The notes below the pieces were generated by a model, which saw nothing but the letters and a program-made list of their open reading frames with translations, made no database searches and was not told where the DNA came from. Positions 56,706-64,000 of a stretch of DNA of 64,000 nt are shown in pieces. This DNA is from Corallium rubrum (taxonomy: Eukaryota; Cnidaria; Anthozoa; Scleralcyonacea; Coralliidae), in contig OZ036001.1 in assembly GCA_964035015.1 (NCBI GenBank), positions 13,353,783 to 13,417,782 on the forward strand, given 5' to 3'. A program made the translations under genes and the position numbers. How positions within the stretch are numbered: position 1 is the stretch's first letter; every line of letters begins with the position of its first letter.

Positions 56706-56780
56706 AAGGTTTCCAGATTTGGGAATTGTTGCAGATTAAACTTGGAGACGCTCTTTATATGATTTCCAGTCAGGTAATAA
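56706..56780 (-). CDS. Receptor gene: LRR exon, block 1 repeat 1
   Basis: 75-bp exon, acceptor ATTTTCAG, donor GTACGT. It encodes YYLTGNHIKSVSKF, then FPNLETL. Like the first repeat of block 2 it is one residue longer than the rest. It enters with one base, completing a Ser codon from the cap exon. Confidence 0.82.
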
Positions 56781-57084
56781 CTGAAAATGCAAAAGAAAAA
56801 CAACAAACATTATTTTTTAATGGTAGTATTGTATCATGTCAAACTCCGTTAGCAATTCCGTTATAACTTATGCGAATAATTAGCTTCAAATTTGAACAAA
56901 TTGTCTTTCACTCCTCCAAAATTTGGCCGCCATATTTGTTTATTTTGTTGCAAGAAATTAACATCCGTCAAAATCCGATGTAGAACGTAATTGTCTCTTT
57001 TCAGTTAGTTTCAGTAATTTTTATTAGCTCGTTGGCTTAAAAAATATTACAACGCATTTCGTTTTTTTTGCATTACATGTATTT

Positions 57085-57305
57085 TCTTAACACTTTGAAG
57101 CCTGAAGACGAATCTTTAGTATTTTATTCCGGCTAACGCCAGACGATTTTATTCAGCACAGGGAGAGGTCCAGGCCTCAAAGTGTTAAAACCTATCTCTT
57201 CAATACTTTGAAGCCTGAAGACGAGCCTTTAGTATTTTATTCTGGCTAATGCCAGACGATTTTATTCAGCACAGGGAGAGGTCCAGGCCTCAAAGCGTTA
57301 AAACG
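57085..57305 (+). repeat. Two direct copies of a 115-bp unit
   Basis: Each copy has TTTGAAGCCTGAAGACGA, TTTAGTATTTTATTC, the GGCTAA(C/T)GCC palindrome and GGGAGAGGTCCAGGCCTCAA. Confidence 0.87.
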
Positions 57306-57404
57306 GGACTGCTTTCAGCTTATCAAACTTGAGTATTTGTTTTATGAATATTGCTAACTTTACAGTAGAAATTCTTTGTTCGTTTACTTATTGATATGTC
57401 TTAC

Positions 57405-57546
57405 CTTGTAACAGATTTATTTACATATTTAGACCGAAGATCAGGCATTTTTGGTAGTACTCTATTTGAGCAATCAATCGAGATGCGATAAAGATTCCAA
57501 TGGTCTCGTCTGCATGTGCAAAGTTCACAGATGCCACTGTGATTAC
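57405..57546 (-). CDS. Receptor gene: first LRR N-terminal cap exon
   Basis: 142-bp exon, acceptor TTTCCACGCAG, donor GTAAGA, entering with two bases and leaving with AG. The peptide contains CELCTC, then IDCSNRVLPKMPDL: an LRRNT cap with C-x2-C-x-C and a longer spacer to the last Cys than in the second cap. NKSVT gives a possible N-glycosylation site. Confidence 0.83.
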
Positions 57547-57560
57547 CTGCGTGGAAATGA

Positions 57561-58080
57561 TTATTTTAGATATAACGTTACATTACGCGACCCTGGAAGT
57601 TGACATGCATGTGGCATGATGCGAGTTTTATAGCAATTTGTTGTCACAAAATGGCGGACATCAATACGATTAGACTTCCTCCAAGTCCGCCTCTTAGCGC
57701 TAGTTTTTGCGGGCGAGCGGAAAGGCGGGAGAGCGGGAGGAAAGAGGCGGACTTGTTTCGCTTGCAGATTTTTGAATCTAATTAAATATTCTGGCGGGAA
57801 ATCGCTGAAATGTACATCGCCCTGTTTTGACGTGTTTCGGGTTGTCGTACATGCAATAGAAAGTGGTTCTACCCCTACTAAAACGTTTTCAAGAGTCTGT
57901 TTAACTCCAACTTTCAAAGATAGCACTTGCATAGCAATTTAGCCTGAATATAATTACTTCCCGAATTACGTCACCGGTCGTTAAATTCACCGGTGAATTT
58001 TCGAAAGGTCAAAAATGTTTGAAAAGACGATCTGAGTCAGAATACAATGAAATGAGGATATTGATGAATTATTTAACCAA
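57561..58080. other. Intron, unassigned
   Basis: A minus-strand 123-codon frame (57561-57932) lacks any recognisable domain and begins near the MITE cluster. I do not call it a gene. Confidence 0.4.
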
Positions 58081-58125
58081 ATAAGAATGCAATCCATGGG
58101 AATGTTGAATACGATGACAAAGTAA

Positions 58126-58577
58126 GTTCAACCTCGTCCCCAGGGCATTTTGCCTCCACGTTGGGAGTCGGCGAAAATGGCCCTGGCATCGGCTGGTCAC
58201 GTGACACCCATGCGGTCTTTGTGTTTCGTTTTTGTATAATGCGTATACAAGAATAATAAATAAGAAATATTTAACGCTCTGCCGAATCACTCATGTGATT
58301 CTTTATCATAAATGCAACTGGCTAGTATTATTCATCATGATACTCCCCACGATTATCCAGGATACATTTAAATGTCGGGAAGAAACATATATCTAATGTT
58401 GTTCTTGACTTTAACCAAAGCTATCGTTACAATTCTTTGGATGAACTTCGCAGAGTGGATTTATTGCAATTCATATTTTGATGAATAAATTACACTGTAT
58501 CTGAATTAATCAAGTTTTTAAACCGGCCAATCCGATTATAGAATCGACCAGCCGATGTCAGGGCCATTTTCGCCGAC
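58126..58577. mobile_element. MITE of the 7258 family, right end lost
   Basis: Left end CAACCTCGTCCCCAGGGCAT. The interior matches the reverse complement of 7300-7740 including GCCGAATCACTCATGTGA. TACGATGACAAAGTA lies on both sides (58110-58124, 58578-58592). Confidence 0.8.
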
Positions 58578-58805
58578 TACGATGACAAAGTATAAGTTAT
58601 TTTGAATTGCCATAAAACTCATGTCGACTGCAATATTTCCGCCTTGGTCGCATAATTTTGAAAACAGGATGTAAAAGCTGTTACTTAAAAAAGGCCTCGT
58701 TCACACCATACCGGATACGTTTTCGTACCGGCACAAAAATACCCAATATAGTGTGAGCGGCAGTATAATGTGAAAAGTTAAGTAATTTATATTAGTACAT
58801 TGTAC

Positions 58806-58904
58806 CATATTCTTTTGCGTTTGTCCAACCATGTGAAATGCTTGATAAAATAAAAAACAATATGTACGTTGTCCCAGACATTACTTGGTATTCTTGGATT
58901 GATG
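58806..58904 (-). CDS. Receptor gene: start and signal-peptide exon
   Basis: The acceptor CTTTCTTTTTACAG is at 58905, followed by a 23-base 5' UTR and ATG at 58881-58879. The peptide MSGTTYILFFILSSISHGW is a classic signal peptide (short n-region, hydrophobic core, small residues). Coding bases 58806-58881 leave with one base, matching the two-base entry of the LRR cap exon (joined codon Gly). The donor TATG/GTACAA is weak; an alternative in-phase donor is CATG/GTTGGA 18 bases upstream. The acceptor upstream of the ATG implies a further non-coding exon beyond. Confidence 0.6.
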
Positions 58905-58991
58905 CTGTAAAAAGAAAGAAATTGTTTTAAACTAAAATTACATCAAGTCAATAGAGTGCAGTACTCAGGGCTTTAATTAAGTCATTTCATA

Positions 58992-58997
<6 letters not shown>

Positions 58998-59085
<88 letters not shown>
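58998..59085 (+). repeat. ATT microsatellite, about 29 units
   Basis: An uninterrupted (ATT)n run just upstream of the first coding exon. Confidence 0.97.
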
Positions 59086-59086
<1 letters not shown>

Positions 59087-59362
59087 GGGAATCTAAATCT
59101 AAAATACATGAAAAAGAGAAACCTTAATTACCATGCATTAACATTGAAAGTTAAAATTATACTAAAATTTAAATTTATAAAACACATTTAAAAATCATCA
59201 CTTAGAAATATAAATTGTTGAGTTACGCTAATTTGCTATTATAGCTATTAATAGCGTACACCAGGGGACTGTTCTTAAATCTCTCTGTTGTGTACTTAAA
59301 GTTATAGTACATATCAACATTAGACCTAGTTTCTCTTTGTCTTATACAACATAGAACATATA

Positions 59363-59640
59363 CATGGTTTGGAAGCTCTATTGTCCTTCAACATGAAGCA
59401 TGGTCATGTTGAACTGATAATGGAGTTCCTTATATGGAAGTAAATTCTATGGACACGTGTCGATGAAACACCACAACACGTGACGATGAAGGACTACACT
59501 AATTAAACCCGATCGTTGCCATTGGATGACTGCTTCATTATACAGAAAATACAATACCTGAAATTGCACAAATTTCCATAAACTTGAACAAAACACAGAA
59601 CAATCACTTTGGACGAGTTTCCAAACCATGTATATGTTCT
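59363..59640. repeat. Foldback of the 12.3-kb family
   Basis: ACATGGTTTGGAAGCTC and its complement GAGTTTCCAAACCATGT; the GTCGATGAAACACCACAACA segment is in the loop. Confidence 0.75.
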
Positions 59641-59680
59641 ATTGACTATGGTAATTTAGATAATGGGTACGTAAGATATA

Positions 59681-60312
59681 TTGTTATACACCAAAGACTT
59701 TCGTTTGCCAAAGATGAAATCCTATTGGTCAAATCATGGTCACGTGTTGTTCAACAAACTCAATGTTTCTTTCTGCCGAGGGAAACATTGCAATGTTTCC
59801 CTCTGACGTCAGCTTTAATCATGCGTTATTTACGTGAATACACAATGATTATTGCATCAGATCAAGAACTTTGGACTTTAAGGAACATTTTGAAAACAAG
59901 AGCTGTTTCGAGCTTGTTTGCTACGAAATAGTCCATTTTCCAAAGGAAAGAATATCTATACACATCTTCAAAGAAGGTTTGAAGAAAACCTGGATAAACT
60001 TAAAGCTGTTCTTTGTACTTGTTGAGTCTGGTGTAATGTTTAGCTGAATTGAAATTACCAAGATAAAGTCAGTGTTTTGGTAAGTCTTTTTGCCTTTTGC
60101 AAGTTTCGAGTGAACTTGGTATTTTATGTTTTAAAAGTCTTTGGTGTATAACAAAACGCTTGTTGACTTTTGCCTCGAGAAACATCGAGTTTTACGGTCT
60201 CTCAGGCTTCAATGTCACCCTCGGGCTAAAGCCCTCGGGTGACATTGAAGCCTTCGGGTCCGTAAAACTCAATGTTTCCCTTGGCGCCAGTCAACAAGTG
60301 TATAATATTTTC
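59681..60312. repeat. CTCGGG hairpin repeat, copy 3 of 3
   Basis: Same order of blocks as 28421-29128 from ACCAAAGACTTTCGTTTGCC to CAGTCAACAAGTGTATA, with internal deletions. Confidence 0.85.
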
Positions 60313-60391
60313 AGATTAAGACCACCGGACGAATTGAGAACCGGTCTCGAATAATTCGTCCTGTACCGTGTAAATGTATTAAATTTATAGT

Positions 60392-60574
60392 ATGGATCGT
60401 TTTCACTCACGTGATGGGTGGGCCCATTGGGGGTGGTGAAACAATACGAAATTTTTGAATAAGAATAGAGCTACATCCCCATAGGATAAAGATGGTACAC
60501 CAATACGGCCGCCATTTCATTGTTTCGGTACACCAACATGGCCGCCGTGACGTCAGATGAAAACGATCTATAGT
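60392..60574. mobile_element. MITE with GATCGTTTTCACTCACGTGA ends
   Basis: The right end TGACGTCAGATGAAAACGATC is the inverted counterpart. The inside has two GGCCGCCAT/GTGACG-type blocks. The 30.22-kb and 20.12/20.73-kb sequences are relatives. Confidence 0.8.
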
Positions 60575-60640
60575 ACTTTAAGTTTAGGGTTTGTAAAGTT
60601 TTATTAATCTTCTTGCTTAACAAGCTGTCCTTAAATGATT

Positions 60641-61014
60641 ATTAGGGACCTTAAGATGACAGGACGACGACGGTGGTTAAGAAGCAATACGAATTTTAGC
60701 ATTAAAAAGAAGTCACGGTTAACTGATTACTGTATTCAATACTTGAAGCTTGTTTTATAATTTTCAAAGTGTTAAAACGGTCGCAGTGTCTGTGTTAAGG
60801 CAATCTCAGACAACAGTCCTCATCACCCCACGAGTCATCGTCGTCCTGAAGACGTGAAAATGGTCTGAGTGGCGTTGTATACAGAGCGAGGATGGTGTTC
60901 AGATTACTCTTGGGACTAGAAATTATTCATTATCTTTGTTTTGCAAGAAGAATTCTTTGTTTGAAGGACGTCGTCCTCGAAGTTGCCGTCGTAGATCTTA
61001 AGGTCCCTAATATG
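60641..61014. mobile_element. TIR element AGGGACCTTAAGATG
   Basis: TTAGGGACCTTAAGATGACA at the left and GTAGATCTTAAGGTCCCTAA at the right. CGTCCTGAAGACGTGAAAAT in the centre is shared (inverted) with 29.99-30.02 kb. Confidence 0.8.
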
Positions 61015-61084
61015 GGACAGTGAACTCGAGTGGAGAATAATAATAAAGGTGTTACTCCGAGTGACGAACCATACTGGAGAAGTA

Positions 61085-61165
61085 GAGAAAACTCTACTTG
61101 GCCCGGCTGGGATTCGAACCCGCGACCTTCGGTTTACTAGTCCGATGCACTAACCAAGCTACAGG
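61085..61165 (-). tRNA. tRNA-like sequence (Thr AGT-like), likely SINE head or pseudogene
   Basis: The minus strand has box A GTAGCTTGGTTAGTGCA, loop CTAGTAA and box B GGTTCGAATCC. The acceptor TTGACCT/GGGCCAA pairs with one mismatch, and the anticodon and T stems carry mismatches, so function is doubtful. Confidence 0.45.
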
Positions 61166-61262
61166 TCAAGTTGGGAGCTGAAGGTCGAATGGATAGTACT
61201 TAGGCTATTTGATATTTCGAAACAAGACTAGTTTCTTCAGTTTTTCGAGCTTTGGTGCAATG

Positions 61263-61447
61263 CAGGCCCGCACAGAGACTAAAGTGGGCCCGGGGCAAAA
61301 TAAAGAATTGGGGCCCCCCTTGCAAAAATTTCGCATGCCATTTATCTATATGTATAATATATAATATAATTAGGGGGCCCCTCTCGAGCTGGGGGCCCGG
61401 GGCAAGTTGCCCCAGTTGTCCCCCCCTCCCCCCTCTGGGCGGGCCTG
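61263..61447. mobile_element. hAT-type MITE, 185 bp, exact 8-bp TSD
   Basis: Ends CAGGCCCGC and GCGGGCCTG. GTGCAATG is repeated at 61255-61262 and 61448-61455. The interior is rich in GGGGCCC. Confidence 0.9.
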
Positions 61448-61504
61448 GTGCAATGTAACCAACGTTTGGTAGCTAGACATTCGTCAATCTCAAGAAAACT
61501 GACT

Positions 61505-61575
61505 CAATGGTTTGAGCGTCTAACCGGTCATTAGAAGGTTGTAGAACGCAGGTTCGAACCCTGTCTGGGGCTCAG
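61505..61575 (+). tRNA. tRNA-like sequence, likely pseudogene
   Basis: Has TGGTTTGAGCG (box A-like) and CAGGTTCGAACCCTGTCTGG (good T-arm and box B). The acceptor stem is not convincing. Confidence 0.35.
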
Positions 61576-61622
61576 AAACCTTTTCTGAGTACTTGACCTT
61601 GAATGTCTACCAAATGTTGGAG

Positions 61623-62370
61623 CGAATCGGATATTGTGATACTATCACGAAAATCTTATCACAACTATTTGAGAAATGCAAAATCACATAACGAAGCAAA
61701 ATTGGGTTCGTTTTTCTGTAGGTATAGCACACGAAGTATTATAATTCCTTTGTGTAGTCAGAGAAAGGTTTTCATGACATAAAATCAGCCCCAGTAACCG
61801 GACTCGCCCCAAACTTGGGGCGAAGATCGAGTTTGTTGGCAGAGCCCACTTTCCCCCAAAGCTTGCGTAGGTCGGAAAGGGGCTCCGATTCGCAGGGTAG
61901 AGGTATGGAAAAGAGGAGAATGATTTGAATAAGAAATACGAAGTGTGGAAATCAGCCAAGTTGTCACAAACATGCAGCATAAAACAAACATATTTAGATG
62001 TGTATTGTGCATTTCAAATAAACCATATTTGTTACTTCTTTATTGCTGAAATTTCCCCAAGTATTCGACCCCGAAGTATACTCACGTCAGGAAGAGCGAA
62101 ATGAGAACGCGAATAATTTACACAACACTTGAGAACGCATTCATTTTCAAAGGAAACCGGGTTTTTTGCCATTAGGTTTATATCCTTCTGACTTTCAAGT
62201 ATCACTTAAGAACCAAATGCATATAGATATAAGTTTTCTACAACTTACAGTATACTTGTGGTGATATAAATCATGCAGGCATGTGAAAGTAATTAAGACA
62301 TTTTTCGCTAAGTGAGTGCATAAATTCTCAATGGATATTCTATACCATGAAGTGGTGCAACGTATAGAAC
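61623..62370. other. Unassigned stretch
   Basis: 61796-61890 (CCCCAAACTTGGGGCGAAGA) has a short inverted motif and resembles the 14.6- and 15.1-kb sequences (CTTCGCCCCAAATTTAGGGC). No gene is seen. Confidence 0.45.
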
Positions 62371-63322
62371 TTAGGGGGCGATTACATGGACCAGGCTAGC
62401 CGGCACTTTCTGTATAAACGCATGTTGTTTTAACATTTCGATTACGTGGCAAGCGGGCTACTCTGAGCCCGGTTTGCCGGGATCCCGGTTGTCGCAACTG
62501 GGCTAGCCTGCGGTTAAGTAAGAGATAAAGCCCAAGAACGAGGGCTGTATATCGCATACAGCCCGACGTTCGAGGGATTCAGTATCTGACTTAATTTATT
62601 ATTGAGGAGGTTTTCCAACAAAGTTTTGTCTTTTTTTCTACCTTGGACAAAGATTTTCCTAGTTTTTTTTCTTCATATCTTAACTAATTAGTATTCAAGG
62701 GCTGTATGCTATATACAGCCCGCGGTACATCAAAGAAAACCGACTCAATAATAAATTAAATAAGAGATCTGATAAAGCCCAAGAACGAGGGATGTGTGCT
62801 ATATACAGCCCCGAGGACGCGAAGCGTCCGAGGGCTGTATATCGCATACATCCTGACGTTCGAGGGTTTTATCTGACTTATTTCATGATTGAGGAGGTTT
62901 TCCAACAAATTTTGTCTTTTTTTTCCCTTGGACAAAGATTTTCCTTGTTTTTTTCTTCATTTCGTTTCTAATTATTATTCAAGGGCTTTATGCGATATAA
63001 AGCCCTCGAAAGAACAAAGAAAACCAACTCAATAATAAATGAAAGGATGAAAATGTCGATCCATGTAATCGTTTTCATCCCGGCAAACCGGGCTGAAAAA
63101 CTGTTGAACTCGCTTCGATACGCGTTCGTTTGCTTGACTGTGTGGATAAATAGTCCTGAAAGGAACTGAAATAGAACATCAACGTTGTTTGTGTGTTTCG
63201 TGATTAGTGTAAAACTAAAGTAAAACAAACGTACTTTGCCCTTATTTACTTGATAATTGCGAATTTTGGCCTGAAATCATCCCGGCTTACCAGCCAGCCC
63301 GGTCAATGTAATCGCCCCCTTA
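62371..63322. mobile_element. TIR-bounded composite with GGGGGCGATTACATG ends
   Basis: TAGGGGGCGATTACATGGAC at the left and its near-complement ending CGCCCCCTTA at 63322. A CAGGCTAGCCGG / CCGGCTTACCAGCC inner pair is seen. A GGGCTGTATGC hairpin block (62510-63045) lies inside. Confidence 0.75.
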
Positions 63323-63324
63323 TA

Positions 63325-63652
63325 CAGGGTGTATAAAAAAAAAGGCTACCCTTAGAAAATATAATTAACATTCTTTTCAGATAACCTATTGTATATTGAC
63401 AGCCCTGGACACCTCTGAAGTCACGGATGCGTAAAAAACAAATGGTCGTATACACCTGGGAAATTACGATAACTTCTAAACGTATGAAGGAGCATACACT
63501 TCAAGTTATCTTAATTTCCCAGGTGTATAAAACCATTTGTTTTTACGCATCCGTGACTTCAGAGGTGTCCAGGGCTGTCAATATACAATAGGTTATTTGA
63601 AAAGAATGTTAATTATATTTTCTAAGGGTAGCCTTTTTTTTGATACACCCTG
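63325..63652. mobile_element. Tc1/mariner-type foldback MITE
   Basis: 328 bp with arms of about 140 bp, ends CAGGGTGTATAAAAAAAAAG and, from the right, CAGGGTGTATCAAAAAAAAG, flanked by TA at 63323-63324 and 63653-63654. The arms are almost identical, so insertion was probably recent. Confidence 0.9.
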
Positions 63653-63662
63653 TAGTGTGGTA

Positions 63663-64000
63663 TATGGCCATGTCCACACGTATGCGTTTTCATAGCGTTT
63701 TTATATTGTTCTCGGTCCTCAGGGGAGCAGAAAACAATGGTCTCATTACGTGAAACAGTATGAAAAGCTAAGGAAAACGTATACATGTGGATGGGGTCTA
63801 TAGTGTCATGAAAACATGAGCTCCCGTAGGATTTGCATGTTAAAGTTGGGTTTTTTATTTTTTGAGTTGACTATAGGACTATGTGCACACAGTAACGTTT
63901 CCAAGCGTTTTTGTATTGTTTACTGTTCTCAAAGGAATCGGGAACAATCAGCACATTGCAACAATACGAAAACGCTCGGAAACGTCACCGTGTGCACATA
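63663..64000. repeat. Tandem inverted MITEs, the second cut by the window end
   Basis: ATGTCCACACGTATGCGTTT / AACGTATACATGTGGAT pair at 63667-63796. A similar palindrome with GTGCACACAGTAACGTTTCC starts near 63881 and closes at 63998. Confidence 0.75.

Larger units (their letters stand above)
15697..58904 (-). other. Receptor gene: LRR-SRCR-LRR-7TM, LGR type C-like (at least 18 exons)
   Basis: Gene-level entry joining the exons listed separately below. Transcript order runs from high to low coordinates: signal peptide, LRR N-cap, 9 LRR, hinge, SRCR, LRR N-cap, 4 LRR, hinge plus seven helices, tail. The exons were joined by canonical AG/GT borders and phase. Each LRR exon enters with one base and leaves with two, and the split codon is Leu at nearly every LRR junction. 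The hinge leaves with one base and the SRCR exon enters with two and leaves with one. The second cap enters with two and leaves with two, and the 7TM exon enters with one and leaves with one. The predicted product is about 940 residues or more. In known LGRs the LRR ectodomain binds a peptide or protein hormone and the helices signal through G proteins at the cell surface; transfer of that role here is inference. No LDL-A module, typical of relaxin receptors, was found. The 3' end is not resolved. Alternative: two neighbouring genes, the upstream one lacking its membrane part. Confidence 0.68.

Noticed and set aside
57561-57932. 123-codon minus ORF just upstream of the LRR cap exon
   Set aside because: No domain or splice borders that fit the receptor phase; the signal-peptide exon at 58.8 kb fits better.

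Overview
The window reads as nuclear DNA of an invertebrate animal. It is AT-rich, full of inverted-repeat (foldback) elements, MITEs, minisatellites, 5S-rRNA-derived SINEs and decayed LINE reverse-transcriptase tails, and it has intron-split genes with GT..AG sites. The LINE tails, the foldback families and the relaxin-receptor-like LGR gene fit a cnidarian, most likely an anthozoan. That placement is inference, because no marker gene is present.

Almost everything protein-coding belongs to one large minus-strand gene that I assembled by hand from small exons between about 58.9 kb (5' end) and 15.7 kb (last exon seen). In transcript order it holds a signal-peptide exon (58806-58881), a cysteine-rich LRR cap (57405-57546), nine single-repeat LRR exons (56706 down to 40070), an LGR-type hinge exon with a CC..C..PP..C pattern (39051-39148), an SRCR domain exon (35904-36251), a second LRR cap (32198-32309), four more single-repeat LRR exons (30283, 24853, 22728, 20912), a large exon with a second CC..C..PP..C hinge and seven membrane helices of relaxin-receptor (LGR type C) character (16767-17794), and a small acidic tail exon (15697-15771). 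Every junction keeps the reading frame. The predicted product is a secreted-entry, seven-helix receptor whose ectodomain contains two complete LRR blocks separated by an SRCR domain. I know of no described receptor with this order, and it is my main candidate for something new. Transcript data would be needed to exclude two adjacent genes or pseudo-exons.

Region by region: 1-15 kb lies beyond the last exon seen and is a mosaic of foldbacks, TIR elements and tandem repeats (33-bp units at 6.7 kb, 7-bp units at 11.8 kb). From 15.7 to 36.3 kb come the 3' half of the receptor gene, its large repeat-packed introns, LINE tails at 26.0 and 30.5 kb, a tRNA-like sequence at 26.7 kb and a 10-bp minisatellite at 31.9 kb. 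From 36.3 to 58.9 kb come the 5' LRR block and an intron carrying a 2.2-kb array of about 147 copies of a 15-bp unit. From 58.9 to 64 kb, upstream of the gene, lie an ATT microsatellite, MITEs (including an hAT-type with an 8-bp TSD and a TA-flanked foldback) and tRNA-like sequences.

Several mobile elements can be validated inside the window, because a related copy of the host repeat lacks the insertion: 7258-7776 (9-bp TSD), 13855-14158 (TAA TSD), 32531-32828 (7-bp TSD) and 39367-39496 (10-bp TSD).
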